Assembly (NCBI GenBank): GCA_023433945.1
Contig: JAEYTP010000040.1
Location: 1 to 64,000, forward strand
Direction: 5' to 3'
Source: Bacillota bacterium
GTDB lineage: Bacteria > Bacillota > Clostridia > Acetivibrionales > DSM-1351
DNA: 64,000 nucleotides
Shown here: piece after piece, positions 17,479-26,087 of the stretch
Layout of the letters: the number at the start of each line of letters is the position of its first letter
Position numbering within the stretch: position 1 is the first letter of the stretch
Program-made: the position numbers and the translations under genes
The notes under the pieces: generated by a model
Told to the model about the DNA's origin: nothing
The model's input: the letters and a program-made list of their open reading frames with translations, nothing else
Database searches by the model: none

Positions 17479-17907
17479 ATGGATATAAGCTTTCTTAGTC
17501 AGGTTTTTAAGTTTTTATTAATAATCATAATTTTTGTTATCATTGTGCAGGTACTCAGGATAATGTCAAGAGAGGTCAAAAAGAGTACTCCTGGCAATGC
17601 TGGTAATCTTGGCTGGAGCATTAAGGTTCTATATAGTGCTGATAATGCAGGGTTTCAAGAAGGCTATGAAATACCCATATCAAATAAAATTACTATCGGA
17701 CGCAGTCCGCAAAATAATCTTGTTTTGCCTGCTTCTTCGGTGTCTTCCTTCCATGCCCGCATTACTTACTCGGATGGACGGTATACTTTAGAAGATTTGA
17801 ATTCAACTAATGGAACATATGTAAATGGTGTTATTGTTAACAAAAGAATACTTCAACCGGGTGATGAGATTAGAATTTCAAATACAGCATTCACTGTAGT
17901 TGATTAA
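17479..17907 (+). CDS. Membrane-anchored FHA-domain protein
   Basis: One membrane helix (about residues 12-30, LLIIIIFVIIVQVL) is followed by a classical forkhead-associated domain (about 70-140). The phosphothreonine-binding residues are present: GRSPQNN, SSVSSFHARI, and LNSTNGTYVNG. I choose ATG 17479 because GAGGT lies four bases upstream. Earlier ATGs (17416, 17446) lack ribosome sites. FHA domains read Thr-phosphorylation. This gene leads an FHA-SEDS-PBP set like that of actinobacteria, which suggests kinase-linked control of wall synthesis. Its last 10 codons are the founding unit of the repeat array that follows. Confidence 0.88.
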   Translation: MDISFLSQVFKFLLIIIIFVIIVQVLRIMSREVKKSTPGNAGNLGWSIKVLYSADNAGFQEGYEIPISNKITIGRSPQNNLVLPASSVSSFHARITYSDGRYTLEDLNSTNGTYVNGVIVNKRILQPGDEIRISNTAFTVVD

Positions 17908-18240
17908 AGCTCAATCAGCGGTTATTTAGTCGACTGAGGTTTCAATACAGCGGTTACTGTGGCACATTGAAGTTTTTTAATACAGGGTAATGTAGTCGAT
18001 AGAAGTTTCAATGAAGCGGTAATGCAGTCGATTAAAGTTTCAATGGAGCAATTATGTAGTCGACTGACTTTTAATACAGCAGTTACTGTGGTACTTTGAA
18101 GGGTTTCTAGTACAGCGGTTACTGTGGTACATTGAAGGGTTTCTAGTACAGAGGTTACTCTGGTTCATTGAAGTTTAATACAGCGGTTACGTAGTCAATT
18201 GAAGTTTCAATACAGCGGTTACTCTAGTTGAGTAGGGAAG
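17876..18240. repeat. About ten-unit tandem array derived from the 3' end of the FHA gene
   Basis: The FHA gene ends TTTCAAATACAGCATTCACT then GTAGTTGATTAAAG (17877-17909). Ten degenerate copies follow, about 33-36 bp each, of the form TTTCAATACAGCGGTTACTG then TAGTCGATTGAAG. The first is the coding copy with its TAA, and the last (about 18213-18240) runs straight into the AGGGAAGG ribosome site of the SEDS gene. The 341-bp gap holds nothing else. Confidence 0.85.
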
Positions 18241-18248
18241 GTTATATA

Positions 18249-19484
18249 ATGAGTAAAAAACTCAGATGGCTTCAATTTACAATATATCTTTTTATATTGA
18301 CGGGTTTTGCAAGCGTATCTGTAATAAGTGGAGAGTTTGAGATAATGCCTGTGATAACAGGCCTTTGTCTTATAGTGGTCAGCATAATCAGTACATGGCT
18401 ACTAAAAAGGTATTATCCATCAGGAGACAGAGTTATTTTTCTGGTTGTTATTCTTCTGTCTTCTATAGGACTTATCATGCTTACCAGGTTAGAAAAGGCT
18501 TCAGGTGTCAAACAGGGAATATGGCTATTAATTGGCATTGCTGCCTTTTTAGTAATTGTTATATTTTTCAAAAAAGGTTTTATTGGAATTGCAAAGCTCA
18601 GGTACTTGTTTTTGGCGGCTACTATACTTTTTATGGGGCTCGCTACCTTTTTTGGTACCGAGATATATGGTGCAAAAAACTGGATTTTGATTGGGCCGAT
18701 AAGCTTTCAGCCCTCCGAATTCGGAAAAATTTTTCTGATACTGTATCTAGCTAGTGCGCTATCCCAGGGACATTCCTTTAAAAAGCTGATGGAACCGGGG
18801 ATAGTTGTTGTAATTTCACTTGGTTTTATGATGCTTCAGAGAGATTTAGGTACTGCCTTAATGATATTTGCAATCTCGGTAACGCTGGTCTATCTCGCTA
18901 CTTCAAAAAGGCTATATGTTATTATGGCACTGGGCCTTTTTATACTTGGCGGAACAGCAAGTGCTGCTATCTTTTCTCATGTAAGACAAAGATTTGTTAT
19001 TTGGCTGGATCCCTGGCCCTATATCTATAATGAGAGTTATCAAGTTGTTCAATCCATGTATGCAATAGCTACAGGAGGTATGTTTGGTACAGGCTTGGGT
19101 TTCGGACATCCTGAATATGTAGCGGTAAACCAATCAGACTTTATTTTTTCAGTCATATGTGAAGAAATGGGACTGTTTATGGGGTTTGCAATACTTATAC
19201 TGAACTTTATCTTGTTCTATAGGTGCATAAGAAGCTCTATATTAGCAAGTAACAACTTCACAAAACTATTAACTGCAGGCTTAAGCGTAATGCTGGCAAC
19301 ACAGGCACTTGTTATCGTTGGTGGGGTAACAGGATTTTTGCCGCTTACAGGTATAACACTACCATTTGTAAGCTATGGAGGTACTTCCATACTTATTTGC
19401 TATCTTGCAATAAGTATAATTTTCAAGGTATCTGAAGGTGAAAGAGATATAAGTGAACAAAGAATATACAAGAGAGGGGACTAA
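18249..19484 (+). CDS. SEDS-family peptidoglycan polymerase (FtsW/RodA/SpoVE)
   Basis: A 411-residue protein of ten helices. Conserved stretches are GAKNWILIGPISFQPSEFGKI (the first 20 residues of which hold the key motif), MLQRDLGTAL, DPWPYIYNESYQVVQSMYAI and the C-terminal PFVSYGGTS. SEDS proteins polymerise lipid II at the membrane together with a class B PBP. ATG 18249 follows GGAAGG at seven bases; the longer frame from TTG 18228 would contain the ribosome site. Its stop touches the ATG of the PBP gene, giving a matched polymerase-transpeptidase pair. Whether it serves elongation or sporulation is not decided by sequence. Confidence 0.93.
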   Translation: MSKKLRWLQFTIYLFILTGFASVSVISGEFEIMPVITGLCLIVVSIISTWLLKRYYPSGDRVIFLVVILLSSIGLIMLTRLEKASGVKQGIWLLIGIAAFLVIVIFFKKGFIGIAKLRYLFLAATILFMGLATFFGTEIYGAKNWILIGPISFQPSEFGKIFLILYLASALSQGHSFKKLMEPGIVVVISLGFMMLQRDLGTALMIFAISVTLVYLATSKRLYVIMALGLFILGGTASAAIFSHVRQRFVIWLDPWPYIYNESYQVVQSMYAIATGGMFGTGLGFGHPEYVAVNQSDFIFSVICEEMGLFMGFAILILNFILFYRCIRSSILASNNFTKLLTAGLSVMLATQALVIVGGVTGFLPLTGITLPFVSYGGTSILICYLAISIIFKVSEGERDISEQRIYKRGD

Positions 19485-20897
19485 ATGGATAAACTCACAG
19501 CAAACATAAAACGTGTAATGATTGTATTTCTTGCAGTTTTCTTACTGTTGATGGGATACCTATCCTATTTTACCCTTGTAAAAGGACCTCAAATTGTTAC
19601 TAATACTGATAATAAGAGACTTTGGGATATAAGAAATCAAGTTGAGAGAGGAACCATATTTGACCGTAACGGCAAGGCATTATCTGTCAGTGAGAAGACT
19701 GATGATGGAAAGTACAAGAGGGTTTATAAGGGTGGCGCAGCTACGGCTCATGCCTTGGGGTACTTTGATGAGAGATTTGGAATAACAGGCCTGGAAAATC
19801 TATATGATCAAAGGCTTTCTTCTAATATTTCCACATCTTTTGTAGCATGGCTTGCAAATGGTTTTAAGTCAACCAACACAAAGGGTGATGATGTTTATAC
19901 AACACTTGACTACAGCTTACAAAAAGCAGCCTATGATGCAATAGGTGATAAAAATGGAGCAGTAGTAGTGCTCAATGCGAAGACTTCGGAGATTCTAGCA
20001 TTAGTTTCAAAACCATCCTTTGACCCAAATAAACTATCTCAAAACTGGGACGCTCTCAATAAGGACAAAGATATCCCTCTTTTGAACAGGGCTGTATCAG
20101 GAATGTATCCACCTGGTTCTACATTTAAAGTAGTTACAGGTGTTAGCGCCTTAGACAACATATCGGGAATCGAAAATGAAGTATATGAAGATAAGGGAAA
20201 GATTGACCTGGGTGGAGGATATACTCTTGCAAATGATAACAATAAGGTTATGGGCAAGATAAAATTGCACGAAGCTATGGTTCGCTCAAGTAATGTATAC
20301 TTTGGTGAACTTGGAATCAGGCTGAATAATGACCTTTTTGATACAGCACAGAAGTTCCTGTTTAATAAAAATATCCCATCTGATGGAATAATTATTGATA
20401 CAAGCAGATTTCCAGACTATTCTTCAAATGAAAAGGGAAATCTGGCTCAGACAGGAATAGGGCAGGCTGAAATTTTGGCAACACCTATTCAGATGGCGCT
20501 TGTAGCTCAGGCGGTTGCAAATGATGGCATAATGATGAAGCCGTCACTGGTTTCTAAGGTAACTGACTATAATCAAAACACTATTAAAAGCTCTAAGGCT
20601 GATGAGATAGCTACTATTTCTAATGCTGAAAATATAGGTAAAATAAAGCTTTATATGAAGGATGTAGTTTCAAAGGGAACGGGTACTCGCGCACAGGTAA
20701 AAGGAGTTTCAGTGTGTGGGAAGACCGGTACAGCTCAACATATTGAGTCAAAAACGCCACACAGTTGGTTTATAGGGTTTGCACCATATGATAACCCACA
20801 GGTAGCGATTGCTGTGCTTGTTGAAGAGGGTGGATATGGTGGGACTGCTGCAGCACGAATTACATCTCAGGTGCTATCAAAGTATTTTGCGAAGTAA
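19485..20897 (+). CDS. Class B penicillin-binding protein (PbpA-like transpeptidase)
   Basis: A 470-residue protein with one N-terminal anchor (about 10-30), a short pedestal (VERGTIFDRNGKALSVSE) and a transpeptidase domain. All three catalytic motifs are intact: S212-T-F-K215, S268-S-N270 and K413-T-G415. The compact pedestal and the position directly after the SEDS and FHA genes match the actinobacterial PbpA type. It cross-links peptidoglycan outside the membrane and is a beta-lactam target. Its ATG abuts the SEDS stop codon and has GAGAGGGG upstream. The gene tail is duplicated just downstream. Confidence 0.94.
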   Translation: MDKLTANIKRVMIVFLAVFLLLMGYLSYFTLVKGPQIVTNTDNKRLWDIRNQVERGTIFDRNGKALSVSEKTDDGKYKRVYKGGAATAHALGYFDERFGITGLENLYDQRLSSNISTSFVAWLANGFKSTNTKGDDVYTTLDYSLQKAAYDAIGDKNGAVVVLNAKTSEILALVSKPSFDPNKLSQNWDALNKDKDIPLLNRAVSGMYPPGSTFKVVTGVSALDNISGIENEVYEDKGKIDLGGGYTLANDNNKVMGKIKLHEAMVRSSNVYFGELGIRLNNDLFDTAQKFLFNKNIPSDGIIIDTSRFPDYSSNEKGNLAQTGIGQAEILATPIQMALVAQAVANDGIMMKPSLVSKVTDYNQNTIKSSKADEIATISNAENIGKIKLYMKDVVSKGTGTRAQVKGVSVCGKTGTAQHIESKTPHSWFIGFAPYDNPQVAIAVLVEEGGYGGTAAARITSQVLSKYFAK

Positions 20898-20957
20898 AAA
20901 TATCTCACTAATTGTATTAAGGATTTTTATACGAAGCAATATCTCTCTAATATAATT
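20880..20957. repeat. Duplicated 3' end of the PBP gene (two 39-bp units)
   Basis: AAGTATTTTGCGAAGTAAAA... (20880-20918, containing the stop codon) is followed directly by AAGGATTTTTATACGAAGCA... (20919-20957). Both continue with TATCTC-C-TAAT-type sequence. The two units are equal in length and about 70% alike by eye. Confidence 0.65.
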
Positions 20958-21051
20958 ATATCAAATATTAAATGGATATATAAGTCTGTAATTTTAGGCA
21001 TATATACCTTAAAATGATAATAATTGGATAATGAGTTTGGGGGAGATTTAT

Positions 21052-21498
21052 ATGAATGATAAAAATAAAACACCAGTCGATAATAAATCAGACGTAATTC
21101 TTGATAATGGACCCTTTTATCATGGAACTAAGGCTGACCTAAAAATGGGTGACTTAATTAAAATAGGCTTTCCTTCTAATTATGGTACATATAAGAAAGC
21201 TAATTTTATTTACATGACAGCAACCTTAGATGCGGCCATATGGGGCGCAGAGCTTGCGGTTGGTGATGGGCAAGAAAGAATATATATTGTTGAGCCTACT
21301 GGTGAATTTGAGAATGACCCAAATCTGACGGATAAAAAATTCCCTGGTAACCCAACGCGCTCATACCGTACACGTTTTCCATTAAAAGTAGTGGGGGAAA
21401 TAGATAAATGGGAAGGACATTCGCCAGAAGCACTTAAAAGCATGAAAGATAACTTAAGGAAGCTCAAAGAACAGGGAATAGAGGCTATCAATGAATAA
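21052..21498 (+). CDS. arr: NAD+-rifampin ADP-ribosyltransferase
   Basis: This 148-residue protein is a full-length Arr. Diagnostic stretches are FYHGTKADLKMGDLI at the N terminus, NFIYMTATLDAAIWGAELA in the middle, IYIVEPTGEFENDPNLTDKK, and the C-terminal GNPTRSYRT then FPLKVVGEI. Arr inactivates rifamycins by ADP-ribosylating a hydroxyl of the ansa bridge, using NAD+. ATG 21052 follows GGGGGAG by six bases; the ATG at 21031 is upstream of that site. It is monocistronic, with a strong terminator at 21530. Intrinsic arr genes are known in environmental Firmicutes, so a resistance plasmid origin need not be assumed. Confidence 0.93.
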   Translation: MNDKNKTPVDNKSDVILDNGPFYHGTKADLKMGDLIKIGFPSNYGTYKKANFIYMTATLDAAIWGAELAVGDGQERIYIVEPTGEFENDPNLTDKKFPGNPTRSYRTRFPLKVVGEIDKWEGHSPEALKSMKDNLRKLKEQGIEAINE

Positions 21499-21529
21499 AT
21501 AACTCCAAACAATATGTTGTACTATAAAG

Positions 21530-21576
21530 CAGGCCCCAATAAGTCAGACATTAAAATCTAACTTATTGGGGCCTGT
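21530..21576 (+). terminator. Strong hairpin terminator after arr
   Basis: CAGGCCCCAATAAGT (21530-21544) pairs with ACTTATTGGGGCCTG around a loop of about 16 bases, then TAAATT follows. It is a 15-bp perfect stem with a weak T-tract. Confidence 0.75.
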
Positions 21577-21659
21577 AAATTGAACTCGTCATCCATACTT
21601 TGTTAATATATGATATGTCTTTAAAATCAGCATTACTTAATTGCCTTCAAAATTGTATA

Positions 21660-22075
21660 ACGTTCAGATTATCTATAGTATACATATTTAGTATTGCTAC
21701 AATTATATAGCATACAAATTAATATAGCATACAAATTAGCATAGCTTACAAATTTAGTATGACCTACAAATTTAGTATAGCGCTTAGATTATCTATAGTA
21801 TACAAATTTAGTATGACCTACAAATTTAGTATAGTGCTCAGATTATCTATAGTATACAAATTTAGTATGACCTACAAATTTAGTATAGTGCTTAGATTAT
21901 CTATAGTATACATATTTAGTATGACCTACAAATTTAGTATAGCGCTCAGATTATCTATAGTATACATATTTAGTATGACCTACAAATTTAGTATGGCACT
22001 CGAATTATATATGGCCTTCAGATTTAATTTAGCTCACTATTTAATATAGCCTACAAAATTAGCGAGTATTTTAGC
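21660..22075. repeat. 54-bp tandem array built on 9-bp steps, derived from the GHL10 gene tail
   Basis: Four near-identical 54-bp units begin ATGACCTACAAATTTAGTAT at 21759, 21813, 21867 and 21921, with a diverged unit from 21975 and diverged 9-18-bp pieces before. Each unit is six 9-mers (such as ATGACCTAC and AAATTTAGT used twice). The reverse-strand end of the GHL10 gene reads ATAGCCTACAAAATTAGC (22045-22062), that is, the same two 9-mers. Because 54 is a multiple of three, a 96-residue frame stays open across the array on the plus strand; I regard it as spurious. Confidence 0.85.
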
Positions 22076-24226
22076 GACCTCCGCTCTGTTGGTAAGGCCC
22101 TTTGGATTAATACCCTTACCTGTACCATTTACAATTCCATTTTTAGTAAGAGCCGCAATGGCTTCTTTTGCATAGTCACTTATTTGGTTATCATCCTCGT
22201 ATTTATTGAGATCACTGATGCTTGCTTGTTCAAGTGGATAGCCAACCTGCTTTAAAGCCCTGTACACCTGAACCATCATATCTTGCCTGGAGATATATGC
22301 AGCTGGTGAAAATTTATTACCACCCGTTCCTGTAGTAATACCTAATTTCTTTGCAATAGCAACAGGTTCATAATAATATGCACTCTTTGGGATATCATTA
22401 AAATTATCTGTTATTTCGGCTTCTAACTTCAGCGTTCTTACCAGCATTGTTATAAAGTCCGCTCTTGTTGTATTGTGTATGGGCATAAAGTTTCCTTTAC
22501 CATCACCGTTAACAATACCTGCCTCATATAGCTTATCTATTGAGTCAATTGCCCACGCAATATTTTGGCCTACATCCTTGAAATATTTGGACTGATATGT
22601 GAGCTTCAAGCCTCCACTTTGATTGTGAAGCCTGTCTAGTGCGGTTATAACATAGACCACGCCATTTGGGTCTTTGCGGCTGGTATCAGTATATGTCTGC
22701 GTTGACGTACCAGTTTTTCTTACTGTTGCAATGAGGTTCTTAGCACTTGAATCAGCAGTAATGTCAATCTTTTCATTTGCTGAATACCTGTATATTGCAT
22801 AGTAGGCTGTGCTACTAGAGGCATCTTCCCAGGTCAGCTTAATTCCATTGCTTTGGCTGGATAGCTTTCCGGTTTGCGGTGCTTGCGGTGCTTTTCCGCC
22901 CTTCCACGGCATTACTGGCACAAGCGTCTTTGTTGACCACAAATCATTTTGGATTGTATTAGTGACCTGCTGCATAGTGGATTGGAAGGTATTGTTCATC
23001 CTGAACAATATGCTGCCATTTACTTCTTGCTTAGTAGCATTATGCTTAAGCTGCCTTGTCATTTCGGCAACTCCGTTTTCTACGGAAAAGTCCTTGTCTG
23101 AAGTGCTATTGCCTTCATTAATCCTATATAAGGCTTGTCCAATATAGAGGTGAACATTTTTTCCCTTTACAGAATTAGACCACCACTCTACAAGCTCACC
23201 ATATGGTGCCGCCGGATTTTCATATGTGAAGTAAATCTGAGGGCAGATATAATCTATGAGCTCTTCATCCACCCATTTCTTGGTATCTGCATAGCACTTA
23301 TCATAGTTAGTATATGTTGAATTTGTATTGGAACCTGCTGGATCATCTTTTTTGTTTCTCCAAATAGCTGATGGACTGATACCAAACTTAACCCATGGCT
23401 TAGCGGAATTTATTTTTTTGGAAAGCTCTTTTACTAGGAGATAGGTATTATTTCTTCTCCAATCAGCTTTATTTTTAAACTGTCCATTATTATACTTCTG
23501 ATAAGTGGAGTCGTCGCCCATCTCGTTATTTACAGCTTCGTAGTAAAAATAGTCATCAAAATGAACACCATCGATATCGTATTTGTTTACCACTTCCATT
23601 ACACAATCCTGAACCCATTTTCTAGCCTCTGGTATGCCTGGGTCTACTACGTAACGGTTGTTTGCAACCTTAATCCACTCAGGCTGCTCCTTATATACAC
23701 TTTTTGGGATATCAAGTGAAGATGTAACAGCTTCACTTGTACTTGTGGATACCCTATATGGATTAAACCATGCGTGTATTTCTAGATTTCTTTTCCTACA
23801 TTCTTCAATTGCAAATTGCAATGGATCAAAGCCAGGATCCTTACCAAAGGTTCCGGTTAGGTATTGTGACCAAGGCACTAATTCGGATTTGTAGAATGCG
23901 TCAGCTGTAGAACGCACTTGAATAAAGACGGCATTCATATTCATTGCTACAGCCTTATCAAGTAGCTTTATTAGGTCGTCCTTTGTAGCTTGTATTCTTG
24001 CAGTGTCATCCTTTATGCTGGCAGTTTTACTAGACGGCCAATCAAGGTTGTAAACGGTGCTTATCCATGCGGCGCGCAAGTGACTTTTAATTACTGGTGT
24101 TTGGGCAGGAATATACTGAGAATATTTATCCCATGCTGCCGCACCTATTTTTAATAATAGGCTAGTTACCATAACTAACACTAATAAAAGTGAAAGTATT
24201 GATTTCTTATTTACTTTAAAATACAT
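22037..24226 (-). CDS. Secreted GHL10 (DUF187/YngK-type) glycoside hydrolase-like protein with three SLH domains
   Basis: A 729-residue exported protein. Residues 1-31 form a signal peptide. Residues about 45-370 are the GHL10 barrel, with RAAWISTVYNLDWPS, NAVFIQVRSTADAFY, EIHAWFNPYRVS and DGVHFDDYFY. A fibronectin-III-like module lies around 445-530 (APQTGKLSSQSNGIKLTW). Three SLH repeats fill about 545-729 (the FKDV/ITRADF type, here TTRADFITML, ISRQDMMVQV and LTNRAEVAKI). The SLH part anchors it to pyruvylated wall polymer, so it works on the cell surface, perhaps on wall glycan or plant polysaccharide. Confidence 0.93.
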   Translation of the reverse strand: MYFKVNKKSILSLLLVLVMVTSLLLKIGAAAWDKYSQYIPAQTPVIKSHLRAAWISTVYNLDWPSSKTASIKDDTARIQATKDDLIKLLDKAVAMNMNAVFIQVRSTADAFYKSELVPWSQYLTGTFGKDPGFDPLQFAIEECRKRNLEIHAWFNPYRVSTSTSEAVTSSLDIPKSVYKEQPEWIKVANNRYVVDPGIPEARKWVQDCVMEVVNKYDIDGVHFDDYFYYEAVNNEMGDDSTYQKYNNGQFKNKADWRRNNTYLLVKELSKKINSAKPWVKFGISPSAIWRNKKDDPAGSNTNSTYTNYDKCYADTKKWVDEELIDYICPQIYFTYENPAAPYGELVEWWSNSVKGKNVHLYIGQALYRINEGNSTSDKDFSVENGVAEMTRQLKHNATKQEVNGSILFRMNNTFQSTMQQVTNTIQNDLWSTKTLVPVMPWKGGKAPQAPQTGKLSSQSNGIKLTWEDASSSTAYYAIYRYSANEKIDITADSSAKNLIATVRKTGTSTQTYTDTSRKDPNGVVYVITALDRLHNQSGGLKLTYQSKYFKDVGQNIAWAIDSIDKLYEAGIVNGDGKGNFMPIHNTTRADFITMLVRTLKLEAEITDNFNDIPKSAYYYEPVAIAKKLGITTGTGGNKFSPAAYISRQDMMVQVYRALKQVGYPLEQASISDLNKYEDDNQISDYAKEAIAALTKNGIVNGTGKGINPKGLTNRAEVAKILANFVGYIK

Positions 24227-24409
24227 TTTTCCCCCTGAAACATGTTATTTATATAGAGATTTGAAAAATTATGAATAAAATAGATTTTAGTGTAATTCTA
24301 ATGGATGAATTACTATTATGTCAACTTGATTAGACCATCTGCCTATATCTTACAGCTCACAATAATGGCCTGTTTTATAGTTTCATGCGGTTCAGTGCAC
24401 AATCAGTAA

Positions 24410-24795
24410 GAAATTCGTGTAACCTGGTTTATGGTATAAAAAGCTAATATAAAATCAGTGCTGAAGTAGGAAAAATTTCGTGTTGGCTGGTTTATGGTAT
24501 AAAAAGCTAATATAAAATCAGTGCTGAAGTAGGAAAAATTTCGTGTTGGCTGGTTTATGGTATGAAAAGCTAATATAAAATTAGTGCTAAATTAGAAAAA
24601 AATTAGTGTAGGCAAGTTTATGAGATTAAAAGCTAACATATTATTAGTGCTAAATTAGCAAGAATTTCGTGTAGGCTGGTTTATAGGATTAAAAGCTAAC
24701 ATATTATTAGAGCTAAATTATAAAAATAATCGTGTAGGCTGGTTTATGGTATGAAAAGCTAATATATAACTAGTGCTAAAATAGTAACACTCGTT
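24410..24795. repeat. 63-bp tandem repeat array (six units)
   Basis: GGCTGGTTTATGGTATAAAA and its variants recur at about 24425, 24488, 24551, 24615, 24678 and 24740, about 63 bases apart, with AAAGCTAATATAAAATCAGT in each unit. The first three units are very similar and the later ones diverge. No gene is present. Confidence 0.85.
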
Positions 24796-24867
24796 TATGC
24801 GGGGCTTGAGGTATGAAATAAATGCTGATTCCATAATTGGCAGGCAGTATCTGCTTAGCATAAACTA

Positions 24868-26030
24868 AATTTGGGACCTAAACTGCTCAAAAATGGAGAT
24901 TTAGGTCCCAAAAACAAGAAAAGAGCAGGGTATATACCCCGTACCGGTTGGATTAAGCTCAGTAGAAAATCAAAATTGGGACCTAAACTGCCCAAAATGG
25001 AGATTTAGGTCCCAAAATCAAGAAAAGAGCAGGGTATATACCCCCGTACCGGGTGGATTTAGCACGGTGCGGAATGAAATAATCACAGTGTAAGCTGAAT
25101 TCGGGACCTAAACTGCTCAAAAATGGAGATTTAGGCCCCAAAATCAAGAAAAGGGCAGGGTATATACCCCCGTACCGGTTGGATTAAGCTCAGTAGAAAA
25201 TCAAAATTGGGACCTAAACTGCTCAAAAATGGAGATTTAGGTCCCAAAAACAAGAAAAGAGCAGGGTATATACCCCGTACCGGTTGGATTAAGCTCAGTA
25301 GAAAATCAAAATTGGGACCTAAACTGCCTCAAACTTGAGATTTAGGTCCCAAAAACAAGAAAAGAGCAGGGTATATACCCCCGTACCGGTTAGATCTAGC
25401 ACAGTGGAAAGCAAATTTGGGACCTAAACTGCTCAAAAATGAAGATTTAGGTCCCAAATTCAAGAAAAGAGCAGGGTATATACCCCCGTGCTGGTTAAAT
25501 TTAGTTCAGCATGAACACAAATTTGGGACCTAAACTGCCCAAAAATGGAGATTTAGGTCCCAAAAACAAGAAAAGAGCAGGGTATATACCCCCGTACCGG
25601 TTGGATCTAGCACAGTGGAAAGCAAATTTTGGACCTAAACTGCTCAAAAATGGACATTTAGGTCCCAAAATTAAGACAAGAGCAAGATATATACCCCCGT
25701 ACCGGTTGGATTTAGCACAGTGCGGAATGAAATAATCACAGTTTAAGCAAAATTGGGACCTAAATTGCCCCAAAATGAAGATTTAGGTCCCAAAAACAAG
25801 AAAAGAGCAGGGTATATACCCCCGTACCGGGTGGATTTAGCACGGTGCGGAATGAAATAATCACAGTGTAAGCAAAATTGGGACCTAAGCTGCCCCAAAA
25901 TGGAGATTTAGGTCCCAAAATCAAGAAAAGAGCAGGGTATATACCCCTGTGCTGGTTAAATTTAGCTCAGTGGAAACCAAATTTGGGACCTAAACTGCTC
26001 AAAAATGAAGATTTAGGTCCCAAAAACAAG
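24868..26030. repeat. 11-copy array of a palindromic GGGACC...GGTCCC element
   Basis: Hairpins GGGACCTAAACTGC-n-GATTTAGGTCCC start at 24873, 24978, 25103, 25209, 25314, 25419, 25525, 25631 (first G replaced by T), 25755, 25880 and 25985. Spacing is either about 105 or about 125 bases. The longer form carries an extra GCGGAATGAAATAATCACAG. Between hairpins is a constant spacer containing AAAAGAGCAGGGTATATACC and CCGTACCGGTTGGAT, the former itself partly palindromic (GGGTATATACCC). The array fills the gap between the GHL10 gene start and the MFS gene end. Antiparallel short frames through it are spurious. Confidence 0.9.
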
Positions 26031-26051
26031 ACCCACATCAGAAAATGAAAC

Positions 26052-26081
26052 AAAAAAGTCCCTGTTACAGGGACTTTTTTA
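26052..26081. terminator. Bidirectional terminator after the giant-loop MFS gene
   Basis: AAAAAAGTCCCTG-TTA-CAGGGACTTTTTT is a perfect stem with A and T tracts on both sides, seven bases after the reverse-strand stop codon. Confidence 0.88.
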
Positions 26082-26087
26082 CTAACC

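Noticed and set aside
21759..22049. A 96-codon plus-strand open frame across the 54-bp array
   Set aside because: The unit is a multiple of three, so the frame stays open by arithmetic. There is no ribosome site, and the array is explained by gene-tail duplication.
25501..25773. Overlapping short frames on both strands (74 and 90 codons) inside the palindromic array
   Set aside because: They consist of the repeat read in frame (LGPK-type words), have no ribosome sites, and are mirror images of each other.
24868..26030. Regular 105-bp spacing suggesting a CRISPR array
   Set aside because: Repeat and spacer parts are both conserved, units are far too long, and no cas gene is near.
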